Source of the DNA: Alphaproteobacteria bacterium
GTDB taxonomy: Bacteria > Pseudomonadota > Alphaproteobacteria > Rhizobiales > Devosiaceae
Assembly (NCBI GenBank): GCA_013152625.1
Contig: JAADFY010000020.1
Coordinates: 1-9,060, forward strand
Reading direction: 5' to 3'
DNA: 9,060 nucleotides
Part shown: positions 1-6,620 of the stretch, piece by piece
Numbering within the stretch: position 1 is the stretch's first letter
Layout of the letters: each line of letters opens with the position of its first letter
Notes under the pieces: model-generated
What the model saw: the letters and a program-made list of their open reading frames with translations, nothing else
The model's database searches: none
Told to the model about the DNA's origin: nothing
Made by a program: the position numbers and the translations under genes

Positions 1-317
1 AGCAGGCGTTCGATCTGGGCGTCGCCATTGTTGGACAGGGCAAACAGAGCCCAGCTTGGATTGGTCCCCTCTTCGGAGGCCTGAACCTGAATGCGCCGGA
101 TGATGCCATCCTCGCCGGGGGCCGTGGAAAACTGCACCCGGCCATTCTCACCGGGTACTATATCCACCGCAGCGCTCAGATTTACCGCGTTGATGGTTTC
201 AGGGACGGTAATGATTTCAAAGGCCAGCACCGCAGGTGCCCACAGGCCGGCCCACGCCATGGCCAGCATCACAATGGTTCTGACCAGCCAATTTCGGTTT
301 ATTCGGTTCGGCGCCAT
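1..317 (-). CDS. N-terminus of an exported, probably GGDEF/EAL-type sensor protein (partial)
   Basis: An open frame starts at an ATG at 315-317 and runs off the left edge with 105 codons visible. Residues 1-32 look like a signal peptide or first membrane segment: basic start (NRINRN), a hydrophobic core at about 14-27, and a PAVLA-F cleavage site after residue 32. The mature part shown (FEIITVPETINAVNL, then a stretch ending SNNGDAQIERLL) is a beta-rich, soluble, presumably periplasmic segment. From memory it resembles the N-terminal sensor region of alphaproteobacterial membrane proteins that end in GGDEF and EAL domains and often sit beside thrC, M16 and GNAT genes. No catalytic part is visible, so cyclic di-GMP turnover is an inference. 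A G-rich stretch GGGGGAG lies about 11 nt before the ATG as a possible ribosome site. The 96-nt gap to the GNAT gene suggests it may have its own promoter, but I see no convincing -35/-10 pair. Gene reality is fairly sure; the function is moderate to weak. Confidence 0.6.
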   Translation of the reverse strand, partial: MAPNRINRNWLVRTIVMLAMAWAGLWAPAVLAFEIITVPETINAVNLSAAVDIVPGENGRVQFSTAPGEDGIIRRIQVQASEEGTNPSWALFALSNNGDAQIERL

Positions 318-413
318 TAGTTCCCGGACTCCCCCACACGCCCGTGGTACCGGTGTTTTCAAGCGCTCACAAGCCTTATGGGGCGAACTCATCAACCCGT
401 CCACCGCGCACCC

Positions 414-1073
414 TCAACCAACGGGGGCGCCCTGGCCGGAGCCGGACGGCGAACCCTGATTCCGGTCTTGGTTCCGGGTTTGGTTCTGGCCGTGCTCATG
501 GCTTTCCTGATTGAGGGCAAACAGCAGGTGGTCCTGCCACTTTCCATCGATCATCAAATAGCCCTTTGCGAGACCCTCTTTGACAAAGCGGGACTTTTGC
601 AGCACCCGGATCGAGGCCTGGTTGTGGGGCAGACACGCCGCTTCAATCCGGTGCAGCCCCATATCTGAAAATACAAAAGGCAACAGCCGCCCCACCGCTT
701 CGGTCATTATGCCCTGGCCGGCATGCCGGGCGCTCATCCAATAGCCAAGGGAACAGGTCTGGGCCACGCGCCGGCGGATGTTGGACAAGGTCACGCCCCC
801 CGCCAGCTCATCGCGGTCATCGCCAAGAAAAACAAAAAATGTGTACCCGCACTGTTCGGCGGCGTCCCGGGCATATCGGCGTACCCGGGCACGGTAGGAG
901 CCATGGGTTAGTTCATTGTCTGCCCAGGTGGGTTCAAACGGGGTCAGGAACGCGCGACTGGCCATGCGCACCGCGCGCCAGTCTTTGAAATCCGTGGCCC
1001 GGGGCTGGCGCAGCACAAGGTTGTGCGAAGCTAATTCAATGCCGGCATCTCTGGAAAAAAGCGGTCCCAGCAT
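414..1073 (-). CDS. GNAT family N-acetyltransferase (RimJ/RimL-like) with Asn/Gln-rich tail
   Basis: The predicted protein has 219 residues when started at ATG 1073; a TTG one codon upstream (1076) is also possible, and neither has a good Shine-Dalgarno. The GNAT fold is recognisable from an N-terminal LVLRQPRATDFKDW (about 19-32), the acetyl-CoA pyrophosphate-binding loop in LGYWMSARHAGQGIMTEAV (109-127, R/Q-x-x-G-x-G/A type), and HRIEAACLPHNQASIRVLQK (141-160) followed by SRF. These are typical of the RimJ/RimL branch that acetylates protein N-termini or small molecules. The substrate cannot be read from sequence. It acts in the cytoplasm; no signal peptide or membrane segment is seen. The fold ends near residue 188, and the last 30 or so residues are a hydrophilic tail (HEHGQNQTRNQD, then Gly/Ser/Pro) with a four-residue repeat. 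It begins 7 nt after the M16 peptidase stop, so it is probably co-transcribed with it. Confidence 0.85.
   Translation of the reverse strand: MLGPLFSRDAGIELASHNLVLRQPRATDFKDWRAVRMASRAFLTPFEPTWADNELTHGSYRARVRRYARDAAEQCGYTFFVFLGDDRDELAGGVTLSNIRRRVAQTCSLGYWMSARHAGQGIMTEAVGRLLPFVFSDMGLHRIEAACLPHNQASIRVLQKSRFVKEGLAKGYLMIDGKWQDHLLFALNQESHEHGQNQTRNQDRNQGSPSGSGQGAPVG
453..488 (-). repeat. Three degenerate 12-bp tandem repeats in the GNAT tail
   Basis: Read on the minus strand, three consecutive 12-nt units (CAGAACCAAACC, CGGAACCAAGAC, CGGAATCAGGGT) encode the tetrads QNQT, RNQD and RNQG. The first two units differ at three positions and the third is more diverged. They remain in frame and lie wholly in the C-terminal tail outside the acetyltransferase fold. 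Such repeats usually grow by replication slippage and vary in copy number between strains; that last point is inference. Confidence 0.6.
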
Positions 1074-1080
1074 CAAAGGC

Positions 1081-2343
1081 TTACACTTTCAAAGCGGCGG
1101 CGATCGTTGATACAGGCGGCAACCCCTTGATCGGGCCGAGCCCGGCGATGGTCGGTTTGGCGGCGCCAAACAGCTCGGTGGCAACGTGTTTGACGCGATC
1201 GGCGGTAATTCGTTCGATGCGGGCAACGGTTTCCTCAAGGGGAATGGCGCGGCCCCACAGGACAAACTGGCTGGCCAGTTGTCCGGCGCGGGAAGACGGG
1301 CTTTCCAGCGCCATTAACAAACGGGCACGTATCTGGTTGCGCACGCGGGAAACCTCTTGCTCCGTAATGTCATTGGTGGCCTTAACCAACTCATCAACGA
1401 TGACCGGAATAAGGTCTGCGACCTGATCTTCACCTGTGGAAGCAGAAACCGCGAACACGCCGCTGTCTTCAAATGCCCAATGGAAGGCGTAGACCGAGTA
1501 ACAAAGCCCGCGTTTTTCGCGCACCTCCTGGAACAGGCGCGAGCTCATGCCGCCGCCCAATATGGAGGCCAAAATCTGGGCGGCGTAATATCCATCGCCA
1601 TTATAGGCACGCCCCTCAAGGCCGAGAATGACATGGGCCTGTTCATGGTCGCGCTCAAGCCGCTGGTCGCCACCCACATAGGTGGCGGGCACCGGCGCCG
1701 GGGCACCGTTGGCCTTCAGGTTCGAGAATTTTTGCGCCATCTTGTCCACGAGCTGATCGTGATTGACGTTGCCGGCGGCGGCCAGAACCATCCGGTCGCC
1801 CACGTAATTGCGATCCATATAGGTGCGAAGATTATCGGGGGAAAATCCGCGCACCGTCTCTTCGGTGCCTAAAATATTGCGCCCGATGGGCTGGTCGGGA
1901 AACACCGCGTTCTGAAACAGATCAAAAACGAGATGGTCGGGATCGTCCCGGGACGCACCGATTTCCTGAACGATGACATTTTGCTCCCGGGTGAGATCAT
2001 CGCGGTCAAAAACCGAGTTTTGCAGGATGTCGGCCAGGATATCGGCGGCCAGTCCCACGTCTTCTTTGAGCACCCGCACAAAATAACCGGTGTTTTCAAT
2101 GCTGGTGGCGGCATTCATGGAACCGCCAACCGTCTCCACCTCCTCCACGATCTCCCGGGCGGTGCGCGATGTGGTGCCCTTGAACGCCATATGCTCAAGC
2201 AGGTGAGAAATGCCGTGCTCGCTGGCCTGTTCGGACCGGGAACCTGATTTCACCCAGATGCCCACCGAGGCACTTTCAAGATGGGGCATGGCGTGGGTCA
2301 GTATCGTCATGCCATTGTCCAGAACTGTGGATTGCACGCTCAA
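1081..2343 (-). CDS. M16B family zinc metallopeptidase (mitochondrial processing peptidase-like)
   Basis: This is a protein of about 420 residues, the usual length of single-chain bacterial M16B enzymes. Counting from the GTG at 2352, the inverted zinc motif HxxEH is H50-L-L-E53-H54 and the third ligand is E130 in VIVQEI, exactly 76 residues after H54. Both halves of the fold are present: the catalytic N-terminal half, and a C-terminal half carrying the family's glycine loop LGGGMSSRLFQEVREKRGLCY (265-285), with the conserved R281 and Y285. No signal peptide is seen, so it is probably cytoplasmic, cutting peptides or unfolded proteins; the natural substrate is unknown. I chose TTG 2343 as start because AAGGAG (2352-2357) sits 8 nt upstream. 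The alternative GTG at 2352 overlaps the thrC stop by 4 nt (GTGA) but has no spacing from the same AAGGAG. The GNAT gene follows after 7 nt. The tight thrC-M16-GNAT linkage suggests one transcript. Confidence 0.93.
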   Translation of the reverse strand: MSVQSTVLDNGMTILTHAMPHLESASVGIWVKSGSRSEQASEHGISHLLEHMAFKGTTSRTAREIVEEVETVGGSMNAATSIENTGYFVRVLKEDVGLAADILADILQNSVFDRDDLTREQNVIVQEIGASRDDPDHLVFDLFQNAVFPDQPIGRNILGTEETVRGFSPDNLRTYMDRNYVGDRMVLAAAGNVNHDQLVDKMAQKFSNLKANGAPAPVPATYVGGDQRLERDHEQAHVILGLEGRAYNGDGYYAAQILASILGGGMSSRLFQEVREKRGLCYSVYAFHWAFEDSGVFAVSASTGEDQVADLIPVIVDELVKATNDITEQEVSRVRNQIRARLLMALESPSSRAGQLASQFVLWGRAIPLEETVARIERITADRVKHVATELFGAAKPTIAGLGPIKGLPPVSTIAAALKV

Positions 2344-2348
2344 TGTGG

Positions 2349-3749
2349 TCACTCCTTGGTGGCGCGCGTATGCGCTAAAATGAATTGTTCAACTTCACCC
2401 ACCTCATTGGCAAGCACATTCACGCGTTCTTGCCGGCTTGTGAGGTCCGCCAGTTGGGGCGGCAGGGCCGGCCGTACACCGGTGGCCGCCATGACCGCGT
2501 CGGGAAATTTGGCCGGATCGGCGGTGGCCAGGGTCACAATCGGGTGCTGTGGCGCGTTGGTTTGGCCGGCAATGGTGGCGGCAACCGCGGTATGGGGGTC
2601 CAGCAGGCAACCCGTTGCGGCAAGCGTGTTTTTCTGGGTTTCGGCCACCTGGACTCTGGTGGCGGTGGCGGCGGTGAAAATTTGTGCAATAAACTCGCGT
2701 TGAGCGGGGGTAAGGTCAAATGAACCGGATTGTTTGAGCGCGGCCATCTGGCGCTCGACAACCGCTGCTTCACGGTCGGCTGCCTCAAACAGCAACCGCT
2801 CGAAATTTGAGGAAATCTGAATATCCATGGACGGGCTGGTGGTGGGGATGACGGTATCGACCTGATAACGGCCCGTTTCAAGGGCCCGGCGCAGGATGTC
2901 GTTTTCGTTGGTGGCAATGACCAGACCGGACAGGGGCAGGCCCATCCTGTGGGCGCAATATCCGGCAAAAATATCGCCGAAATTGCCGGTGGGCACACAA
3001 AAAAGCGGGGCCCGGGCCGGGCCGCCAAGAGCGACAGCGGCAACAAAATAATAGGTGATCTGGGCCACGATCCGGCCCCAGTTTATGGAATTGACGCCAC
3101 TTAAGGCCACCTCGTCGCGAAACTGGAGGTCATTGAACAGGGCTTTGACCAGATTCTGACAATCATCAAAATTCCCCTCAATGGCGATATTGTAGACATT
3201 GGGGTCGAGCACCGTGGTCATTTGACGGCGCTGGATTTCAGACGTGCGGCCCTTCGGATGCAAAATGAATATGTCGATGTTATCGCGGCCGCGAAACGCC
3301 TCAATGGCCGCAGAACCGGTATCCCCCGATGTGGCGCCGATTATGGTGGCCCGGCGCCCGGCCCGGCCCAGAATATGATCGATCACCGGGGCCAGAAACT
3401 GCATGGCCACGTCCTTGAAGGCCAGGGACGGACCATGAAACAACTCCAGCACAAAATGGTTCGGCGCCAATTGCACAAGGGGGGTGACCGCTTCATGGGA
3501 AAAGCCGGCATAGGCGGCACCAACGATTTCGCGCAGGATATCGTCGGGTATTTCACCGTCCACAAACGGGGCGATGACCTCAAAGGCGACATCGGCGAAG
3601 GGCTTTCCGGCCAACCCGGCGATTTTTGCGCCTGACAGTGTCGGCCAGGCCTGTGGCACATAAAGGCCGCCATCCCGGGCCAGCCCGGTCATGACAGCAT
3701 CGCAAAATCCCAGGACGGGTGCGCCGCCGCGTGTACTGATATATTTCAT
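2349..3749 (-). CDS. thrC: Threonine synthase
   Basis: This 466-residue PLP enzyme converts O-phospho-L-homoserine and water to L-threonine and phosphate, the last step of threonine synthesis, in the cytoplasm. The N-terminal signature YISTRGGAP...GFCDAVMTGLARDGGLYVP is typical of proteobacterial threonine synthase. The cofactor lysine is K112 in HGPSLAFKDVAMQFL (105-119). A substrate-binding loop GATSGDTGSAA is at 138-148 and the phosphate-binding glycine motif PTGNFGDIFAGY at 253-264. Length is normal and there is no truncation. Start ATG 3747-3749 is preceded by only a weak AGG. A 47-nt gap separates it from SURF1 upstream, and the downstream M16 gene overlaps or abuts its stop. No threonine leader peptide or attenuator is evident in the 47-nt gap. 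Its place behind oxidase assembly genes is common gene order in alphaproteobacteria rather than a functional link. Confidence 0.97.
   Translation of the reverse strand: MKYISTRGGAPVLGFCDAVMTGLARDGGLYVPQAWPTLSGAKIAGLAGKPFADVAFEVIAPFVDGEIPDDILREIVGAAYAGFSHEAVTPLVQLAPNHFVLELFHGPSLAFKDVAMQFLAPVIDHILGRAGRRATIIGATSGDTGSAAIEAFRGRDNIDIFILHPKGRTSEIQRRQMTTVLDPNVYNIAIEGNFDDCQNLVKALFNDLQFRDEVALSGVNSINWGRIVAQITYYFVAAVALGGPARAPLFCVPTGNFGDIFAGYCAHRMGLPLSGLVIATNENDILRRALETGRYQVDTVIPTTSPSMDIQISSNFERLLFEAADREAAVVERQMAALKQSGSFDLTPAQREFIAQIFTAATATRVQVAETQKNTLAATGCLLDPHTAVAATIAGQTNAPQHPIVTLATADPAKFPDAVMAATGVRPALPPQLADLTSRQERVNVLANEVGEVEQFILAHTRATKE
2352..2357 (-). promoter_or_regulatory. Shine-Dalgarno AAGGAG of the M16 peptidase, inside the thrC 3' end
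   Basis: On the minus strand the last sense codons of thrC (AAG GAG, encoding Lys-Glu) form a perfect AAGGAG. It lies 8 nt before a TTG (2341-2343) in the peptidase frame and directly abuts the GTG at 2350-2352. Normal spacing favours the TTG as the translation start and implies coupling of peptidase translation to thrC termination. Confidence 0.6.
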
Positions 3750-3796
3750 TAAAACCTATTTGCGGACTTGCCGGAGGTGGGGTTCAGGTTGTTCTT

Positions 3797-4582
3797 TTAT
3801 TCGCCGCGACCATCTGGTGCAAGCGACGGACGCGAGCGCCGGGTGCTCCACAGCCAGGCGCCAAGCAATATCGGTGTGACAAGGGCGAGGCCAAACCAGG
3901 TCAGGGCGTATTCCAGGTGCTTGTTGGAAAATGTAAAATCGGTCTCTCCGGACTGGGGCAACGTGCCCGGTTCGCCGGCGGGAAGATCAAGATAAAAGGG
4001 GGCAAGCGGGCCGGGGCCGGTGTCCCAGCTTCCGGCAATGCGAACCGGATCAATCACCCATTCGAGCCGGTCATTTACATCGGCGTCGGGGGTAAACGGT
4101 CCGGTACGTTCCGGGCGCCGCATGATCGCGTCCAGTGTGATGGTTCCCCCCGGCGGGGCGACAAATTCTGAAATGTCCTGGGGCACAAACCCTCGATTTA
4201 CAAAAACCGAACCACCGCCCTCAAGTTCGAAACGGGCCAGATACCAGTGGCCGGGGCCGCGAAAAGAACCCTTGGGATCGGACAGACCAATAAATATACG
4301 TATGGGTTCGTCATCGGCGTAGGCGCCCGTTGCCGTGACCGGGGTGAAATTGTATTCACCCACATCAATTTCAGGCCAGCTTTTAACCGGCGGTAACGCC
4401 TGAACCGGGCCGCCTGCCCGATCTTCAGCGGCGGCAATGAGCCGGTTTTTCCACTCAAGGCGCTCCAGCTGCCACAGGCCGAACAGGGCGAACAGCGCCG
4501 TTAGAGCAACCATGACAATGGCAAAACCGGCTCTGGCCAACCGACCGACCGATCGGGCAGGCAGGGTATTCGATGTCGCCAT
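3797..4582 (-). CDS. SURF1 family cytochrome oxidase assembly protein
   Basis: This 261-residue inner-membrane protein has two terminal membrane helices and a large periplasmic loop, the standard SURF1 layout. The first helix (about 18-38) ends in the family signature GLWQLERLEWKNRLI (35-49). The loop holds GPGHWYLARFEL (109-120) and VFVNRGFVP (126-134). The second helix (about 227-246) follows NKHLEYALTWFGLAL (220-234), with the conserved His222. SURF1 (Shy1 in yeast) aids heme a insertion into subunit I; bacterial homologues bind heme a. Start ATG 4580-4582 shares one base with the TAA of the DUF983 gene (TAATG), so translation is probably coupled. The tail after the last helix is short and basic, then ends PDGRGE. 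The 47-nt gap to thrC shows no clear promoter or terminator. Confidence 0.95.
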   Translation of the reverse strand: MATSNTLPARSVGRLARAGFAIVMVALTALFALFGLWQLERLEWKNRLIAAAEDRAGGPVQALPPVKSWPEIDVGEYNFTPVTATGAYADDEPIRIFIGLSDPKGSFRGPGHWYLARFELEGGGSVFVNRGFVPQDISEFVAPPGGTITLDAIMRRPERTGPFTPDADVNDRLEWVIDPVRIAGSWDTGPGPLAPFYLDLPAGEPGTLPQSGETDFTFSNKHLEYALTWFGLALVTPILLGAWLWSTRRSRPSLAPDGRGE

Positions 4583-5022
4583 TATTCAATCTCGCCTTCC
4601 CGGGCGTCATGGACATATTGAATGGAAATCATAATCGATTTGAGCGGCCGGAGCAGCCCCAGAGACATAACAAGCAGCAGGGGCAGCCACAAAAGGGCAT
4701 GGACAATAAACGGCGGCGAAAAAGCCACTTCAACCGCCAGCGCCAGGCCCACAACCACCGCACCGACGACCAAGGTTATCAAAACCGCAGGCCCATCGTC
4801 TGCATCGGCAAAATCATAGTCCAGCCCGCACTGGTCGCAGCCATTCGCCAGGGTGAGAAACCCGGCATACAGCTTGCCCCTTCCGCATCGGGGGCACCGG
4901 CTTTTCAGCCCGACGAGAATTGGCGACGACGGTCGAACATATCCTGTTTTGTCAGAATCCAAACGAGGGCTCTTTGTCCTTACCTGGTCGCGTTTCATTT
5001 TCCCGATAGCGGCTGCTCGCAT
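4582..5022 (-). CDS. DUF983 zinc-ribbon membrane protein
   Basis: This 146-residue protein (from ATG 5022) has a zinc-ribbon with two CxxC pairs: C43-P-R-C46 in SRCPRCGRGKLYAGFLTLAN and C62-D-Q-C65 in GCDQCGLDYDFADADDGPAV. Two membrane helices follow at about 80-101 and 106-124, then LLRPLKSIMISIQY and an acidic end. This matches the DUF983 family, which regularly sits between ctaE and SURF1 in alphaproteobacteria; no biochemical role is established to my knowledge. Oxidase assembly or metal handling is a guess from context. The start is uncertain: GTG 5034, ATG 5022 and ATG 4998 are all in frame. I prefer 5022 because GAGG lies 11 nt upstream, while 4998 has a poor site. Its stop overlaps the SURF1 start by one base. 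The 116-nt gap to ctaE carries a hairpin (5069-5091), so this gene may start a partly separate transcription unit. Confidence 0.88.
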   Translation of the reverse strand: MRAAAIGKMKRDQVRTKSPRLDSDKTGYVRPSSPILVGLKSRCPRCGRGKLYAGFLTLANGCDQCGLDYDFADADDGPAVLITLVVGAVVVGLALAVEVAFSPPFIVHALLWLPLLLVMSLGLLRPLKSIMISIQYVHDAREGEIE

Positions 5023-5068
5023 AGTGACTCGCACCTCGCTTGCCGGATAACCGGGTCCCGTTCGATGG

Positions 5069-5091
5069 AAAAACGATCCACCGGATCGTTT
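5069..5091 (-). terminator. Hairpin with U-run after ctaE, likely terminator or attenuator
   Basis: A perfect 9-bp inverted repeat with a 3-nt loop (AAACGATCC at 5071-5079, GGATCGTTT at 5083-5091). On the minus-strand transcript it is followed by a continuous run of five U residues (the last three inside the stem), the look of an intrinsic terminator. It lies 47 nt after the ctaE stop and about 45 nt before the preferred DUF983 start. The stem has only five G:C pairs and the U-run is short, so termination may be incomplete. On the plus strand the stem is followed by TTTATTT, so it could work in both directions, although no plus-strand gene needs it. Confidence 0.5.
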
Positions 5092-5138
5092 ATTTGGTCC
5101 ATCTCACTCCTGGAAACGCTCCATGTCCCTGTCTGGCT

Positions 5139-6005
5139 TTAGTGAATGACCGCGCCGATGCTGCCCCACACATAGATGGTGGCAAACAGGAACAGCCAAA
5201 CCACATCGACAAAATGCCAGTACCAGGCGGCGAACTCAAAACCGAGATGACGATCCGGGGTGAACCGGCCCCGCATGGCCCTTACCAGGCACACAATGAG
5301 GAATATGGTGCCGACCAGAACATGGAACCCATGGAAGCCCGTGGCCATGAAAAAGGTTGCGCCATAGATGTTGCCGGCAAAACTGAACCCCGCCGTGGCG
5401 TATTCGTAGACCTGGACATAGGTGAACAACATGCCCAGCAGCACGGTCAGGGCCAGACCCCATTTGAGCCCGTTGCGATCATCTTTTAACAGCGCGTGAT
5501 GGGCCCAGGTGACGGTGGTGCCGGAGGTGAGCAGGATGATGGTGTTGAACAGGGGCAAATGCCAGGGGTTGAACACTTCAACGCCGGCGGGGGGCCACAG
5601 GCCACCTGTCACGGCAACCCGGCCCACCTGGATGGCCTCATCCGCATAAAACGCCGCATCAAAATAGGCCCAGAACCAGGCCACAAAGAACATGACCTCG
5701 GAGGCAATGAACAAGATCATGCCGTACCGGTGGTGGAGCATGACAACCGGGGTGTGATCCCCGGTGTTGGCCTCCCGGGCCACATCCCGCCACCAGCCAA
5801 ACATGGTATAGGCGACAATGGTCAGGCCGATCAGCAGGACCCAGAAGGACCCCCCGCGCATATAGATCGCGCCGCCAATTGCGGTGATCAGCGCGGCCAC
5901 CGAGCCGATGATCGGCCAGGCACTGGGTTTTACCAGATGATAGTCATGGTCGGGGGCTTCGTGGGGCGCGTGTGCCATATCCTGAGCGGTGTCTTGGGTG
6001 GCCAT
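5139..6005 (-). CDS. ctaE: Cytochrome c oxidase subunit III
   Basis: This 288-residue, seven-helix membrane protein is the third core subunit of aa3-type cytochrome c oxidase. It has no redox centre; in this enzyme class it stabilises proton uptake and turnover. Diagnostic stretches are HDYHLVKPSAWPIIGS (20-35), FGWWRDVAREANTGDHTPVV (69-88), RYGMILFIASEVMFFVAWFW (93-112, with conserved E103), ATGFHGFHVLVGTIFL (221-236) and FAAWYWHFVDVVWLFLF (258-274). Predicted helices run from about 31 to 283. The frame stays open to an ATG at 6077, but I chose ATG 6003-6005 because it begins one base after the ctaG stop and gives the normal family N-terminus, and a longer form would overlap ctaG by 71 nt. 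The ribosome site is weak (GAAAG), consistent with coupled translation after ctaG. The gene ends the oxidase block, followed by a hairpin. Confidence 0.97.
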   Translation of the reverse strand: MATQDTAQDMAHAPHEAPDHDYHLVKPSAWPIIGSVAALITAIGGAIYMRGGSFWVLLIGLTIVAYTMFGWWRDVAREANTGDHTPVVMLHHRYGMILFIASEVMFFVAWFWAYFDAAFYADEAIQVGRVAVTGGLWPPAGVEVFNPWHLPLFNTIILLTSGTTVTWAHHALLKDDRNGLKWGLALTVLLGMLFTYVQVYEYATAGFSFAGNIYGATFFMATGFHGFHVLVGTIFLIVCLVRAMRGRFTPDRHLGFEFAAWYWHFVDVVWLFLFATIYVWGSIGAVIH

Positions 6006-6006
6006 T

Positions 6007-6612
6007 TCAGCTGCTTTCGGTGGTGTCTGGATAGAAGGTGTATGAAAGTGTGACTTCGCGCAATGCGTCAAGGTCACTGTTCAAGTCAAGTTCGGGATCA
6101 AGGAAGAATGTAATGCCCATCTCGGCCGTCTCGCCGGGGGCGATGGTCTGCTGGGTAAAGCAGAAACACTCAACCTTGTTAAAATACACCCCGGCTGACA
6201 GGGGAGTCACGTTGAACCCGGCGGTCGTGCTGACCGGCTGATCGCTTAAATTGGTGGCAAGGTAAAATACGGTGGTTGAATTGCCGATCTGATCGGTAAC
6301 AGATCCCGCAGGGACCACCTTCAGGGCCAGTTTTTGCGAAACCGTGACGTCAAATCGCACCGTCATTTCACGTTCAATGGGTGCGGGTATGCTGGCGGCG
6401 TCAGCCCGCTGGGTGGTGCCGCCATATCCGGTCACCTGACAGAACAACTGATAAAGCGGCACCGCGGCAAAACTCAAGCCGACCATGCCGGCCACCAGCA
6501 ACACCAGCGCCAACGCCACCGGACGGTGCGCTTTTGGCGATTTTGGTTCTGGGCCGTTGTCCGGCGCTATCCTGCCGGCCGATGTATCTGAACTTTGCGT
6601 CATGTCCGACAT
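6007..6612 (-). CDS. ctaG: Cytochrome c oxidase assembly protein CtaG (COX11 type)
   Basis: This 201-residue protein delivers copper to the CuB site of subunit I. It has a short cytoplasmic N-terminus, one membrane helix (about 31-51), then a periplasmic immunoglobulin-like domain. The post-helix signature VPLYQLFCQVTGYGGTTQ (51-68) includes the conserved C58. The copper-binding motif CFCF has C149 and C151, in FNKVECFCFTQQTIAPGET (144-162), preceded by ATNLSDQPV and FNVTPLSAGVY. The end, VTLSYTFYP, is standard. It is the COX11 family, not the unrelated Bacillus CtaG. Start ATG 6610-6612 has AGGA (6619-6622) six bases upstream. That site overlaps the stop codon of the small upstream gene. A second in-frame ATG at 6603 is possible. 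ctaE follows after one base. Confidence 0.96.
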   Translation of the reverse strand: MSDMTQSSDTSAGRIAPDNGPEPKSPKAHRPVALALVLLVAGMVGLSFAAVPLYQLFCQVTGYGGTTQRADAASIPAPIEREMTVRFDVTVSQKLALKVVPAGSVTDQIGNSTTVFYLATNLSDQPVSTTAGFNVTPLSAGVYFNKVECFCFTQQTIAPGETAEMGITFFLDPELDLNSDLDALREVTLSYTFYPDTTESS

Positions 6613-6620
6613 GGCTATTC

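Noticed and set aside
318..413. Possible promoter or terminator between the GNAT gene and the edge gene
   Set aside because: Only short palindromes (GGTACC; CCAC/GTGG arms of 4 bp) and no U-run or paired -35/-10 elements were found, so nothing can be called.
1357..1872. Plus-strand open frame opposite the M16 gene (171 codons)
   Set aside because: It lies wholly inside the peptidase gene on the other strand and shows no recognisable domain; GC-rich codon bias explains the open frame.
2534..3046. Minus-strand alternative frame inside thrC (170 codons)
   Set aside because: It is an out-of-frame product of thrC, very rich in Pro and Arg, while the thrC frame carries all family motifs without interruption.
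5496..6053. Long plus-strand open frame opposite ctaE (185 codons)
   Set aside because: It is an antisense shadow of a clearly recognised, conserved gene. Its product is rich in Gly, His, Asp and Pro with no family resemblance and no good ribosome site.
6006..6077. Upstream ATG at 6077 as the ctaE start
   Set aside because: It would overlap the 3' end of ctaG by 71 nt and add 24 residues not seen in subunit III. The ATG at 6005 directly follows the ctaG stop.
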